A stretch of 64,000 nt of DNA from DATJGR01 sp041739525 (GCA_041739525.1 JBGSNQ010000096.1:38381-102380); one strand, 5' to 3'; shown: positions 42,184 to 51,514, numbered from the stretch's first letter. The notes: generated by a model from the letters alone, not told the origin. Program-made: numbers and translations.

Positions 42184-42999
42184 ATGGGCTACCAGCAACT
42201 GTTGTTCGACGTGAAAGACGGCGTGGCCCAGATCACGCTGAATCGCCCCGAAGCGATGAACACCTGGACCGCGATCATGTCGGACGAACTGACCGAAGCG
42301 ATGCATCGCTGCAACGACGACAACGCGATTCGCGCGGTGGTGCTGACCGGCGCCGGAGATCGCGCGTTCTGCGCCGGTGCCGATCTCGGCCGCGGCGGCG
42401 GCACGTTCAGCGGAAGGGATCAGCCGGCGCCGCGCAAGCCCGCGTTGCGTACGCTGTATCCCTACGAAATCTCGAAGCCGGTGATTGCGGCATTGAACGG
42501 CCACGCGGTTGGCGTGGGTATTACGTATCCAATGCTCGCCGACGTTCGTATCGTCGCGGAGAACGCGAAGATCGCGTTCGCGTTCGTGCGCCGGGGCGTG
42601 TTGCCGGAACTCGCGTCGCACATCACGTTGACGCGCGTCATCGGCCTGTCGCGCGCGGCCGAACTATTGCTGTCGGGCAAGACGATCACCGGCACCGAAG
42701 CCGCAGCCATGGGCCTCGCGAGCCGCGCACTGCCGCAGGCAGAGGTGCTGCCGGCCGCGCTCGAAATGGCGCGCGACATCGCCGCGAACACTGCGCCGGC
42801 GTCGGTCGCAGTCACGAAACGGTTTCTGTGGGACGGCATGGGCATGTCGGTGCCCGAGATGATGAAGCGGGAGAATCCGGCATTTGCCTGGTTCGGCAAC
42901 CAGAGCGATGCGCGCGAAGGCGTGCAGTCGTTCGTCGAAAAACGCGCGCCGAAGTGGTCGTTGACGCCGTCCGACGTTCCGAAGAATCTCATCGAATGA
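42184..42999 (+). CDS. Enoyl-CoA hydratase/isomerase family protein
   Basis: A 271-residue crotonase-fold protein. Oxyanion segment FCAGADLG near 62-69, second oxyanion loop NGHAVGVGITYPMLADVR near 103-120. A Glu in RRGVLPELASHITL is placed like the crotonase acid. It hydrates or isomerises an enoyl-CoA. It begins 28 bp after the SDR with a GGAGGGGGAG (42167-42176) site before the ATG. Part of the sulfatase operon. Confidence 0.88.
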   Translation: MGYQQLLFDVKDGVAQITLNRPEAMNTWTAIMSDELTEAMHRCNDDNAIRAVVLTGAGDRAFCAGADLGRGGGTFSGRDQPAPRKPALRTLYPYEISKPVIAALNGHAVGVGITYPMLADVRIVAENAKIAFAFVRRGVLPELASHITLTRVIGLSRAAELLLSGKTITGTEAAAMGLASRALPQAEVLPAALEMARDIAANTAPASVAVTKRFLWDGMGMSVPEMMKRENPAFAWFGNQSDAREGVQSFVEKRAPKWSLTPSDVPKNLIE

Positions 43000-43041
43000 C
43001 ATTTGGCACACGATAGTTCACACACGACGAGGGAAGGAAAA

Positions 43042-44121
43042 ATGCAAGTAGGTATGGCGACGATCTTTCAGAACCCGGAAAACCACATCACCGACGGCGA
43101 GGTGTATCGCAATGAGTTGCGGCTTTCGAATCTGGCAGAACCACTCGGCTTTGATTCGATCTGGGGTGTAGAGCATCACTTCACCGACTACACGATGTGT
43201 CCCGACGTGATGCAGTTCCTGACGTATATGGCCGGCCGCACGAAACACATCAAGCTCGGCTCGATGGTGGTGGTGCTGCCGTGGCACGATCCGATGCGCG
43301 TCGCGGAAGAGATCTCGATGCTCGACCACATCTCGGAAGGGCGGTTGATCCTTGGCATGGGACGCGGCGCGGGCCGCGTCGAGTTCGAAGGATTCCGCGT
43401 GCCGATGGACGAGTCGCGGGAACGTTTCGTAGAAGCGGCGGAAATGGTGCTGGCCGGACTCGAGCAGGGCTACTGCGAATACAACGGCAAGCACTACAAG
43501 CAACCGCGCGCCGACATCCGTCCGAAGCCGGAAAAAACCTTCAAAGGCCGTACGTACGCAGCGGCGGTCTCACCTGAATCCGTAGAGATCATGGCGCGCC
43601 TCGGCATCGGCATTCTGGTGATTCCGCAGAAGCCATGGCCGATGGTTGATAAAGAACTCGCGGACTATCGCGCCGTGTTCCAGAAAGTGAACAACGCACC
43701 GGCGCCGGCACCGATCATCGCCGGGTGGTGCTTCTGCGACGAAGACGAGAAGCGCGCGAGAGAAAAGGCGGTGCGCTGGATCGGCGGTTACTGGGAAACG
43801 GCGCGCAAGCACTACGAGTTCGGTGGCGAACACTTCGCGAAGACGAAAGGCTACGAGTTCTACGCCCAGATGTCGGAAGCGCAGCGCGCCAGTGCGAACC
43901 AGATGACCGAGATGTATCTCGATCTGCAGGTGTGGGGCACGCCGCAGATGTGTATCGATCGTATTCGGCAGACCTGCGAAAAGACGCAGTCGAACGCGTT
44001 CACCTCGGTATTCAGCTACGCCGGCATGCCGTACGACGAAGCGGAACGGAACCTGCGGTTGTTCGCGGCGAAGGTTCTGCCGGCATTGCAGAACGACGTC
44101 GAGTCTGCCGCGGCCGGCTGA
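43042..44121 (+). CDS. LLM class flavin-dependent oxidoreductase
   Basis: A 359-residue luciferase-like TIM-barrel monooxygenase. DSIWGVEHHFTDYTMCPDVMQFLTYMAGRT is the typical N-terminal substrate/FMN region, EEISMLDHISEGRLILGMGRGAG the FMN loop. Such enzymes use FMNH2 and O2 to oxidise or cleave substrates, including desulfonation; a separate flavin reductase is not seen nearby. The start is ATG 43042 behind GGAAGGAAA; the previous gene ends 42 bp upstream. Last gene of the sulfatase run. Confidence 0.9.
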   Translation: MQVGMATIFQNPENHITDGEVYRNELRLSNLAEPLGFDSIWGVEHHFTDYTMCPDVMQFLTYMAGRTKHIKLGSMVVVLPWHDPMRVAEEISMLDHISEGRLILGMGRGAGRVEFEGFRVPMDESRERFVEAAEMVLAGLEQGYCEYNGKHYKQPRADIRPKPEKTFKGRTYAAAVSPESVEIMARLGIGILVIPQKPWPMVDKELADYRAVFQKVNNAPAPAPIIAGWCFCDEDEKRAREKAVRWIGGYWETARKHYEFGGEHFAKTKGYEFYAQMSEAQRASANQMTEMYLDLQVWGTPQMCIDRIRQTCEKTQSNAFTSVFSYAGMPYDEAERNLRLFAAKVLPALQNDVESAAAG

Positions 44122-44280
44122 TCGAATATCGCCGACGGGCGGCTCCGGCCGCTCGTTGGCGAAGCGCTTTTGTCTGCCCGCCGTCTGACGTTTCGACGGC
44201 GTCGCGTGTCATTGCATTGTCATACGGCGTGTTTGCGTCGCCTCCACAGTTTGTTCATGATTAGCCGCCCCGATTTGTTC

Positions 44281-44298
44281 GTGGTGGTGGACCACCAC
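44281..44298. promoter_or_regulatory. Perfect 8-bp palindrome arms upstream of the HNH gene
   Basis: GTGGTGGT (44281-44288), GG, ACCACCAC (44291-44298), in the 202-bp gap between the LLM and HNH genes and 25 bp before the HNH start. It could be an operator or an attenuating hairpin. No T-run follows; no binding protein can be named. The rest of the gap shows nothing clear. Confidence 0.4.
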
Positions 44299-44323
44299 TA
44301 AACGTCAAACGCAGAGGTAGTTC

Positions 44324-44917
44324 GTGCTCGCGACACTGGCAGACTTCGAACGAGCGCCGCGTATCTTGCGGCTCAACGTGGCCGGTCAACCGGTCGAGTG
44401 GTTGAGCTGGCAGGACGCGGTGTGTCTATACGCGCGTGAACTGGTGGTGTGGACGCTCGGCGATGCGGTGCTCGCGATCCGCGGCGGCGAGTCGCGCTTC
44501 GACGGCACGCAATCGCACATGGACATTCACAGCATCATCGCGTGCGAGGGCAGAGTGGTGGCGCCGGTGCGACACATACCGCCGCTCACCAACCAGGCGC
44601 TGTTTCGCCGCGACCGCAACATCTGCCTCTACTGTGGCGACGAGCACCTCGATCGGGAACTGACGCGCGATCACGTAGTGCCGCGCTCACGGGGTGGTAG
44701 CGACGATTGGGAAAACGTCGTGGCCGCGTGTCGGCGCTGCAACCATCGCAAAGGCGATCGCCTGCTGCACGAACGACACATGGAATTGCTGGCGCTACCG
44801 TATGTGCCGAACTTCGCCGAGTATCTGGCGCTGATCAACAGCGGCCGCATTCTCGGCGATCAGATGGATTTCCTGAAGGCACAGTTCGGCGCCGATAGCC
44901 GCCTGCTGGCTGCCTAG
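44324..44917 (+). CDS. HNH endonuclease
   Basis: A 197-residue protein with a C-terminal HNH domain: zinc pair CLYCG near residue 105, the RDHVVPRSRGG active-site segment, the central Asn in WENVVAACRRCNHRKGD and the second Cys pair CRRC. The N-terminal half (LSWQDAVCLYARELVVW) is conserved in this stand-alone group. No methylase or phage gene is adjacent. The start is GTG 44324, where the family begins; no ATG is near. Function is unknown; repair or phage defence are both possible. Confidence 0.85.
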   Translation: MLATLADFERAPRILRLNVAGQPVEWLSWQDAVCLYARELVVWTLGDAVLAIRGGESRFDGTQSHMDIHSIIACEGRVVAPVRHIPPLTNQALFRRDRNICLYCGDEHLDRELTRDHVVPRSRGGSDDWENVVAACRRCNHRKGDRLLHERHMELLALPYVPNFAEYLALINSGRILGDQMDFLKAQFGADSRLLAA

Positions 44918-44944
44918 CCGCGCTAGCGGCGTTTCTGTAGATTC

Positions 44945-46351
44945 TCAGTTCCCGCCTGCGTATTCGGCCAGAACGTGTGCCACGCACGCGGTTACGCGCT
45001 TGCCGGTTGCTATGTCGAGAAATTCGTTCGGCCCGTGCGCGTTCGAGTGCGGTCCCAAGACGCCGGTGACCATGAACTGAGCTTCCGGGAATCGATCGCC
45101 CAACATTTTAAGAAAGGGGATGGTGCCGCCCATGCCCATGTACTGCACCGGCGTTTCGAAATAACTCTGCGAGGCGTCTGCGAACGCCTTTGTCAGCATC
45201 GCGTTGACGGCGGGAGCCGCCCAACCGGGTTGACCGCCGTCGGAATCGAACGTGACGTGCGCTCCGTAAGGTGGATTCGCTTCGAGAAGCGACTTCACGG
45301 TTTGTGATGCGTGCTTTGCATCGAGCGTGGGCGGCAGCCGGATGGATAGCTTCGCCGAGGTGGATGGACGCAAGGTGTTGCCGGCCGCGGTTACCGGCGG
45401 TGCGCCCGACAGACCGGTGACGCTGAGGGTAGGGCGCCAGGTGTTGTTCAGCACCAGTTCCACCATGTCCTGCGCCATCGGCGACATGCCGGGTAGCCAC
45501 GGATAGCGCTCGGCAATCACGTCGCCGAGCGAATCAACCAGGGCGCGTGCGTTGGCGCGCGTTTGTGCGTCGATTGGTACATGCAGCGCTTCGATCATGC
45601 GGCCGGAGGAGGCGTCTTCGATACGATCGAGCAGCATGCGCAGGATCCGGAAGCTCGACGGCACGATGCCGCTAGCCGCGCCCGAGTGCACACCTTCGGT
45701 GAGCACCGCGACCTCGAGCGTGCCGAGCAGCAGGCCGCGCAACGACGACGACAGCCACAGGTGTTCGTAGTCGCCGCACTCGGCGTCGAGACATACGACC
45801 AGATCGGGTTTGCCGATGCGCGGGCCGAGATGTTCGAGGTAAGCGGGCAGGTCGAAGCTGCCGCTTTCTTCGCACCCTTCGATCAACAGCACGCAGCGCG
45901 GCAGCGGTTTCCCCTCCGCTTGAACCGCCGCGATGGCGGTGAGGCTTGCGAACGTTGCGTAACCGTCGTCGGCACCGCCGCGGCCGAATAAACGGCCGTC
46001 GCGGATCACCGGCGTCCACGGACCGAGCCCATCGTGCCAGCCGGTGAATTCGGGTTGTTTGTCGTAGTGGCCGTATAGCAGCACGGTGGGTGCGTCGGCG
46101 GTGCTGCCTGCGATCTCGCCGAACAGTACCGGCGTTCGGCCCGGCAACTCCACTACTTCCAGAGCCAGGCCTTTGGCGGGGCTGCGCCTGCACCAGTCCT
46201 CCAACAACTTCACCGCGTCGCGCATATAGCCGTGAGAGTGCCAGTCGGCATCGAACATCGGCGATTTGTTCGGAATCTCGATGTAGCGACACAGCGTCGG
46301 CACGATGCTGTCGTCCCAAACCCCGCCGATCATCTGTTCGAACGCTTTCAT
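44945..46351 (-). CDS. M20 family metallopeptidase (dipeptidase)
   Basis: A 468-residue peptidase. The co-catalytic metal and active-site residues are in place: His95 and Asp97 in YGHYDKQPE, Asp128 in GRGGADDG, and Glu161/162 in EGCEESGS. A dimerisation domain follows near 210-330. It is of the CNDP-like dipeptidase group. The ATG at 46351 shares its first base with the stop of the BtuB-like receptor, so the two are coupled under the cobalamin riboswitch, an unusual partner. No signal peptide is seen. Confidence 0.88.
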   Translation of the reverse strand: MKAFEQMIGGVWDDSIVPTLCRYIEIPNKSPMFDADWHSHGYMRDAVKLLEDWCRRSPAKGLALEVVELPGRTPVLFGEIAGSTADAPTVLLYGHYDKQPEFTGWHDGLGPWTPVIRDGRLFGRGGADDGYATFASLTAIAAVQAEGKPLPRCVLLIEGCEESGSFDLPAYLEHLGPRIGKPDLVVCLDAECGDYEHLWLSSSLRGLLLGTLEVAVLTEGVHSGAASGIVPSSFRILRMLLDRIEDASSGRMIEALHVPIDAQTRANARALVDSLGDVIAERYPWLPGMSPMAQDMVELVLNNTWRPTLSVTGLSGAPPVTAAGNTLRPSTSAKLSIRLPPTLDAKHASQTVKSLLEANPPYGAHVTFDSDGGQPGWAAPAVNAMLTKAFADASQSYFETPVQYMGMGGTIPFLKMLGDRFPEAQFMVTGVLGPHSNAHGPNEFLDIATGKRVTACVAHVLAEYAGGN

Positions 46352-48267
46352 CACAGCCTCATGTTTACCCCGAGATACGCGCTGCGCCCGGGCGTCGCAT
46401 ATCCGAACACGTCCTGGTAATTCTCGTCGGCTGCGTTTTCGACGCGGCCGGTGATGTCGAACATGTCATTGACGCGGTAGCGCGCGGTGCAGTGTAGCAG
46501 CGTGTATCCATCGAGGCTCAGCCGGCGCGCCGGGAACGTTCCGAAGTCGTCGTCGTAATGTTCGCCGATGAACGCCGCGCCCACTTGCAAGGAAAGGCGC
46601 TCGGGTACCGCGTCGTAGTCGACGATGATGCGGCCGCTGTTCTGCGGCCGCCGCAGTTCGTTCTGCTGATTTCCGTTTGTCGGCTGCGTTGCGTCCAGAT
46701 ACGTATAGTCTGCCTGCACCCGCAATACGTCGTTGAGCTGCGCATTCACTGAAAGCTCTACGCCGTCGCGCTGACTTTCACCGTTCGTGTTCACCGCAGT
46801 GAAGCCGCCTGCGTTCGCGTCGAAGAAGAATCCGTTGATTTCGTCTTCGAGCCGGTCATGGAATGCGGTAACGCGTACGTGTACCGGTTCGCCGAAGTCG
46901 TGTTCCAACGACACCGAATAGCTGCGCGATTTTTCGGGACGCAGATCAGGGTTGCCGATGAACGTATCCGGCGTGAAGCCGAAGCGTTCGACGAAGGTCG
47001 GGTTCTTCGTGCCGGTGCCCGCGCTCAAGAACACGGTCGTTGCAGTGCCCACCGGAATACGAACAGATGCGCGATAGTCGTTTGTATCGTCGAAGTCGCT
47101 GTTGTCGTCGTGGCGCGCCGACAAAGACGCGCTCGCCCATTCAAGATCGACAACGTATTCGCCGATGACGCTGTTCGTATCCATGTGCTGATCCTGATTC
47201 GGATCGCCGAAGGCGCTGGCCGCTCCGCGCTGATTGAAACCTTCGTTCGTGTATTCGTACGCCCAGGTGACGAGGTTGCGGGTCGATCCGAGATCGAACG
47301 AGTAGTCGCCCTGATAAGTCGCTTGAACCTTGTCGCCATCGGATGAGCTGTCGCGCATGCCGTCGGTCACATTGTCGTTGCTCGACTCATACCGCTTGAT
47401 CGCAACGCGGTTGGTCCACGCCGGTGTCGCTTCAAGGCTAACCGTGAGGCCAAACAGGCGTTGGCGGACATCGAGTTCGAGATCGCCGTCCACCGGCACG
47501 AAATCCGGAAACGGTGTTGGGTCGTACTCGCTTTGTGCGGTGACCTGTCGCGCGACGAACGCGACGCTGCCGCGTTCACCGGTGTAGCCGGTGTTCAGGT
47601 GCAAGGTGGTGTTGCGATAGCCGTCGTCTTCGCCGCCCTGCTCCGCAATGTTGGTACCGGCGGTTTCGGTGTGGCGCGCGTTCAACGCGTAGTACCACTC
47701 GTCGTTACGCTGCGCCAGCTGGATCGACGCGCGCGACGTATCGTTCGAGCCGCCTTCGAGCCACACGTTGTGCATCGACGCTCCCGGTGCCGGAGTCGTC
47801 TCGAAGTTCATCACGCCGGCAAGCGCATCGCTGCCCCACAGTGCGCTCTGTGCGCCGGGCAGAATTTCCACGCGCGTGACGCCGATCAGATCGAGGTTCG
47901 CGAAGTCCACGGACGAGCCGAGCGCCGGGTCGTTGATCGCCACTCCATCGACCATTACGAGCAGGTGATTCGCTTCGGCGCCGCGGAAGCGCACTTCGGT
48001 GACGCTGCCGATGCCGCCCGACTGGCTGACCGAGAATCCCGGTGCGCCCCTTAACAGGTCCGCTGGAACGCCGGATTGACGCGCGTCGATCGCGGATTGT
48101 TCGATGATTTCGACCGACGCCGGTGCGATGTCGACCGGCGTTGCGGTGCGAGTGGCGAGAACGGTGATCTGCTCGGGCGCGGCAGGTGCTTCGGATGCAA
48201 ACGCAGGAGCAATGGCAGAAAACACAACGAGGGCAATCGCCGCCCTCAATCGGAATGTGCAGGTCAT
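46351..48267 (-). CDS. btuB: TonB-dependent receptor, BtuB-like cobalamin transporter
   Basis: A 638-residue outer-membrane receptor. Signal peptide about 1-24 (ending ASEA), a TonB-box-like EQITVLATRT right after it, a plug domain (about 40-150; PADLLRGAPGFSV, RFRGAEANHLLVMVDGVAIND), and a 22-strand-type barrel ending in YLGVNMRL with the C-terminal aromatic/Leu rule kept. Length matches BtuB (about 600). The cobalamin riboswitch at 48338-48520 directly upstream identifies the cargo as a corrinoid. The BtuF/C/D transport genes are not in the window. Confidence 0.9.
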   Translation of the reverse strand: MTCTFRLRAAIALVVFSAIAPAFASEAPAAPEQITVLATRTATPVDIAPASVEIIEQSAIDARQSGVPADLLRGAPGFSVSQSGGIGSVTEVRFRGAEANHLLVMVDGVAINDPALGSSVDFANLDLIGVTRVEILPGAQSALWGSDALAGVMNFETTPAPGASMHNVWLEGGSNDTSRASIQLAQRNDEWYYALNARHTETAGTNIAEQGGEDDGYRNTTLHLNTGYTGERGSVAFVARQVTAQSEYDPTPFPDFVPVDGDLELDVRQRLFGLTVSLEATPAWTNRVAIKRYESSNDNVTDGMRDSSSDGDKVQATYQGDYSFDLGSTRNLVTWAYEYTNEGFNQRGAASAFGDPNQDQHMDTNSVIGEYVVDLEWASASLSARHDDNSDFDDTNDYRASVRIPVGTATTVFLSAGTGTKNPTFVERFGFTPDTFIGNPDLRPEKSRSYSVSLEHDFGEPVHVRVTAFHDRLEDEINGFFFDANAGGFTAVNTNGESQRDGVELSVNAQLNDVLRVQADYTYLDATQPTNGNQQNELRRPQNSGRIIVDYDAVPERLSLQVGAAFIGEHYDDDFGTFPARRLSLDGYTLLHCTARYRVNDMFDITGRVENAADENYQDVFGYATPGRSAYLGVNMRL

Positions 48268-48337
48268 GGAGATACCCTCGATCTGTCGCTACGCCCCGAG
48301 CGACGATGTCGATATCGCGAACGTCAGTGACGCCGCG

Positions 48338-48520
48338 CCCCTTTCAGGCCGGTCTCCGGGCTCGTCGCGGCGGTCTGCGTGTGCAGACCACTTGAGGGTC
48401 GCCTTCCCATCGTTGCCGACAGTGGCGTTGGACTCTCGTCGCGGACTTACCGTTGCGGGGGCAGCATCGGAATTGCGCCTTCTTTCAAGAAATTCTGGGG
48501 CGCGCACCGATTTCCCGATT
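48338..48520 (-). ncRNA. Cobalamin riboswitch upstream of btuB
   Basis: On the minus strand the leader reads, in order: GGTGCGCGCCCC (about 48512-48498), GCCCCCGCAACGGTAA (near 48467-48450), GCCACTG, then a GGGAAGG segment (near 48411-48402), and the B12 box AGCCCGGAGACCGGCC (48363-48347). This order and these boxes are diagnostic of the cobalamin riboswitch. The btuB start is about 70 bp after the B12 box, so control is likely over translation or early termination, with repression when adenosylcobalamin is abundant. The remaining 48521-48690 stretch shows nothing clear. Confidence 0.92.
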
Positions 48521-48690
48521 CTCCGAAACGCATTCGATCTGACGATCGACGCGCCTCAGCACCTGAACGCGGCGGCAGTATAGCCAACATCGCTGGAGCG
48601 CCGACAATGAAGCCGATGCGATGCCGCGATGAGTTGCGCTCACATCGAACAGAACGGACAGTAGCGGCTCTTGCCCGCTGTGGAACTGAG

Positions 48691-49491
48691 ATGGCTGACA
48701 CCACATCTCTCATCGCACTCGCGCGAAAGCTGGAGCAGAGCATCAGTCTCGCGCCGGCTCCGACCGCTCCCGGAGTCGAGTCGGTGCGCAGCGGAGCGTT
48801 CCGCGTGTGGTTCAACCAGCACACGGACAATCCGCAGTTGAACTACGCGATGCCTGTTACGCCGATAGAAACGGCATTTCTGGGTGCCGCGGTGGAGCGC
48901 TTACGTGTTCTGTTTGCCTCGCGCACGCGCAAGGTTCGCGTCGAGTTCGTCGAAGAACTGTGGCCCGGTCTTGCTGCAGCTCTGCACCACGCCGGACTGC
49001 ATCTGCAGGCGCGCGAGCCGCTGATGGCGTGTTCGAGCAGCGAGTTCGTGCCGGCCGAAGCAGGCGATGTGAACGTACGACGGTTGTCTGCCGACGACAG
49101 CGATGCAGACCTCGCGGCGTACTTGCACATCGCCGATGAACACCCGGCCGACGGGTCGCGTCCGGTCTCGAACGAGGCGATCGGGGTACTGCGCGAAACG
49201 CTGCGCATCGGCGAGGAGACGAGCGTGCTCGGCACGATCGATGGCCGCCCCGCAGCGGTAGGGCGGTGGATCGCGCAAGCAGATGGCCTTGGTGAGATCG
49301 TTGGCATCGTAACGTTGCCGGAATTTCGCCGGCGCGGCGCGGCGGCGACCATCGTCAGCGCGTTGCTGCGCAGTGTGTTCGAAAGCGGCCGCGACACCGC
49401 GTGGCTCAACGCCGACAATGAACAGGCACGCTCGGTTTACGCGAAGCTGGGATTTCGAACCATCGGCAGTCTGCTGAACTACGAAGAGTAA
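48691..49491 (+). CDS. GNAT family N-acetyltransferase
   Basis: A 266-residue protein. The C-terminal GNAT domain (about 130-266) shows SVLGTIDGRPAAVGRW, GIVTLPEFRRRGAAATIVSALL as the acetyl-CoA loop (RRRGxA), and NADNEQARSVYAKLGF as motif B. The N-terminal part is a second, degenerate GNAT-like half. The start is ATG 48691; ATG 48607 would add 28 residues with no similarity. Divergent from the btuB riboswitch. Substrate unknown. It converges on cysS with 6 bp between. Confidence 0.82.
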   Translation: MADTTSLIALARKLEQSISLAPAPTAPGVESVRSGAFRVWFNQHTDNPQLNYAMPVTPIETAFLGAAVERLRVLFASRTRKVRVEFVEELWPGLAAALHHAGLHLQAREPLMACSSSEFVPAEAGDVNVRRLSADDSDADLAAYLHIADEHPADGSRPVSNEAIGVLRETLRIGEETSVLGTIDGRPAAVGRWIAQADGLGEIVGIVTLPEFRRRGAAATIVSALLRSVFESGRDTAWLNADNEQARSVYAKLGFRTIGSLLNYEE

Positions 49492-49497
49492 GAAGCG

Positions 49498-50931
49498 TCA
49501 ATCCGGTTTGATGGTGGTCGAGATGACCGTTGACGCACCGCTTGTCCGCCAACGCGTGCCATCTCGCGTGTCTTCGAGTTCGATGCCTTGCGCCAGCAGT
49601 TCGTCGCGAATCGTATCGGCCAGTTTGAAGTCGCGCGACGCGCGCGCGGCATTGCGCGCGGCGATGCGTTCTTCGATGTGGGCCGCGTCGACGTTGCTGC
49701 CGGATTTGAAGTGAGCCTCCGGCGTCTTCGTCAGCAAACCCAGCAACCACGCCCCGGCAAGCAACTGATCCCGTAGCGCACGCGCGCGAGTCGGATCGTT
49801 GGCGCGATGAATGTCGCTGACGATGCCGTGCATGGCGGCGAGCGCTTCGGTGGTGTTCAGGTCGTCGGCCAATGCTTCGATGACCGCAGGCGGAAATGCT
49901 TCCACCGGCGCGTGGCGGAATTGCTCCGGACTCGTCGCGTTGCCGGGCGGCACGTCGAGCAGCGCCTGATACAGGCGATCGAGACTCGCTTGTGCCTGCT
50001 TCAGAAGATCGTCGGACCACGCGAGCTGCGAGCGATAGTTCCCCGACAACAGCGCATAACGCAGCACCTCGCCGCCGTGACGCGCGAGCAACGCGCGTAA
50101 TGTGATGATGTTGCCCACCGACTTCGACATCTTCTCGTCGCCGAGCGTCAGCATGCCGTTGTGCAACCAGTAACGAACGTAGCTCTCGCCGTCGTCGACG
50201 CAACGCCCCTGCGCGAGCTCGTTTTCATGATGGGGAAACGTCAGGTCGGAACCGCCGCCGTGAATGTCGATGGTGTTGCCGAGATGCTTGCGGATCATCG
50301 CGGAGCACTCGATGTGCCACCCGGGGCGGCCGCGTCCCCACGGGCTGTCCCAACCGGGCAGCTCCGGCGTGGACGGCTTCCACAATACGAAGTCTTTCGG
50401 ATCGCGTTTGTACGGGGCCACTTCTACACGCGCGCCGTCGAGCATGTCTTCGAGCGAGCGGTGCGAGAGCTCACCGTAGTTCGGGTCCGACGGCACGTTG
50501 AACAGCACGTGACCTTGCGCCGCGTAGGCGTGGCCACGCGCGATCAACCGCTCGATCATCGCGATGATTTCGTGGATGTGATGCGTTGCGCGCGGTTCCA
50601 CCGTGGGCAGCAGATTGCCGAGTCCACGAACGTCTTCGTTGTATGCGACCGTGAAGCGTTCGGCGAAGTCGGCGATCGACTCGCCAGCTTCGAGCGCGGC
50701 TTTGTTGATCTTGTCGTCGATGTCGGTGATGTTGCTGGCGTATCGCACTTTCGGATACGCAGCCGACAACAGCCGGTACAACACGTCGAACACCACGGCC
50801 GGACGACCGTTGCCGATGTGCACCAGGTTGTAAACCGTGGGACCGCAGACGTACATCGTCACGCAGTTCGGATCGAGCGGCTCGAACGGTTCTTTACGCC
50901 CGGAGAGGGTGTTGTACAGGGTGATGTTCAT
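49498..50931 (-). CDS. cysS: Cysteinyl-tRNA synthetase
   Basis: A 477-residue class I synthetase of normal length. HIGH-type motif reads HIGN in VYNLVHIGNGRP, the KMSKS motif is EKMSKSVGN, and zinc ligands include Cys29 in YVCGPTVY with the later CSAM and HHENE segments. SNITDIDDKI is diagnostic for CysS. It charges tRNA-Cys. A consensus -10 hexamer lies on its strand about 130 bp upstream. Last gene of the lipA-pepA-ABM-hisI-cysS run. Confidence 0.95.
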   Translation of the reverse strand: MNITLYNTLSGRKEPFEPLDPNCVTMYVCGPTVYNLVHIGNGRPAVVFDVLYRLLSAAYPKVRYASNITDIDDKINKAALEAGESIADFAERFTVAYNEDVRGLGNLLPTVEPRATHHIHEIIAMIERLIARGHAYAAQGHVLFNVPSDPNYGELSHRSLEDMLDGARVEVAPYKRDPKDFVLWKPSTPELPGWDSPWGRGRPGWHIECSAMIRKHLGNTIDIHGGGSDLTFPHHENELAQGRCVDDGESYVRYWLHNGMLTLGDEKMSKSVGNIITLRALLARHGGEVLRYALLSGNYRSQLAWSDDLLKQAQASLDRLYQALLDVPPGNATSPEQFRHAPVEAFPPAVIEALADDLNTTEALAAMHGIVSDIHRANDPTRARALRDQLLAGAWLLGLLTKTPEAHFKSGSNVDAAHIEERIAARNAARASRDFKLADTIRDELLAQGIELEDTRDGTRWRTSGASTVISTTIKPD

Positions 50932-51058
50932 GCGGAAGGTTCCCGGTGATTGCGCGACGTGGACGTTTTGTGAAGCCGAACGGAATCAGCAACAACAAGA
51001 ACAACAGCAGCGTCGCGGCGGGGTGGAACTGTCTGCATGCGGGGTGAACATGCGCGGC

Positions 51059-51064
51059 ATTATA
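51059..51064 (-). promoter_or_regulatory. Consensus -10 hexamer upstream of cysS
   Basis: On the minus strand this reads TATAAT exactly, just after the hisI stop and about 130 bp before the cysS start. The -35 region is not clear. It could give cysS its own promoter with a leader of about 120 nt. Confidence 0.35.
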
Positions 51065-51067
51065 GGT

Positions 51068-51514
51068 TCACTTCGGCGAGGCGTACATCTGTTCCGGGTC
51101 GCGTTCAGGCATGTGGGCCACCGTCACGCGGTCGCCTTCCACTTTCAGGTAGAAGCAACTGCGCTGACCCGTGTGGCACGCGGGGCCGGTCTGCTCCACG
51201 ATCAGCAGTAGTGCGTCGCCATCGCAATCGATGCGTAGTTCGCGCAACGTCTGGATGTTCCCGGACTCTTCGCCTTTGCGCCAAACCCGTTTGCGGCTGC
51301 GCGAGTAATAGCAGACGCGACCCGTAGCGAGCGTTTCTTCCAACGTGGCGCGGTTCATGTAACCGACCATCGCGATCTCGTGCGTATCGTGGCGCTGTGC
51401 GATGGCGGGAATCAGCCCCTCCTCGCTGAATTGCAGCGCGTCGAGCACTTCGGCCAGAGCGACCGATTCGCCCGCTGGCGCGCGTTCGAGGCGCTTGAAC
51501 AGCGGCGCGGACAT
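51068..51514 (-). CDS. hisI: Phosphoribosyl-AMP cyclohydrolase
   Basis: A 148-residue HisI. MVGYMNRATLEETLATGRVCYYSRSRKRVWRKGEESGN is the family signature near 48-87; metal ligands include the Asp/Cys in RIDCDGDALLL and Cys in GPACHTG and RSCFY. It opens the ring of phosphoribosyl-AMP in histidine synthesis. The other his genes are not in the window and no HisE domain is fused. It starts 4 bp after the ABM gene end, so they share a transcript. Confidence 0.93.
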   Translation of the reverse strand: MSAPLFKRLERAPAGESVALAEVLDALQFSEEGLIPAIAQRHDTHEIAMVGYMNRATLEETLATGRVCYYSRSRKRVWRKGEESGNIQTLRELRIDCDGDALLLIVEQTGPACHTGQRSCFYLKVEGDRVTVAHMPERDPEQMYASPK

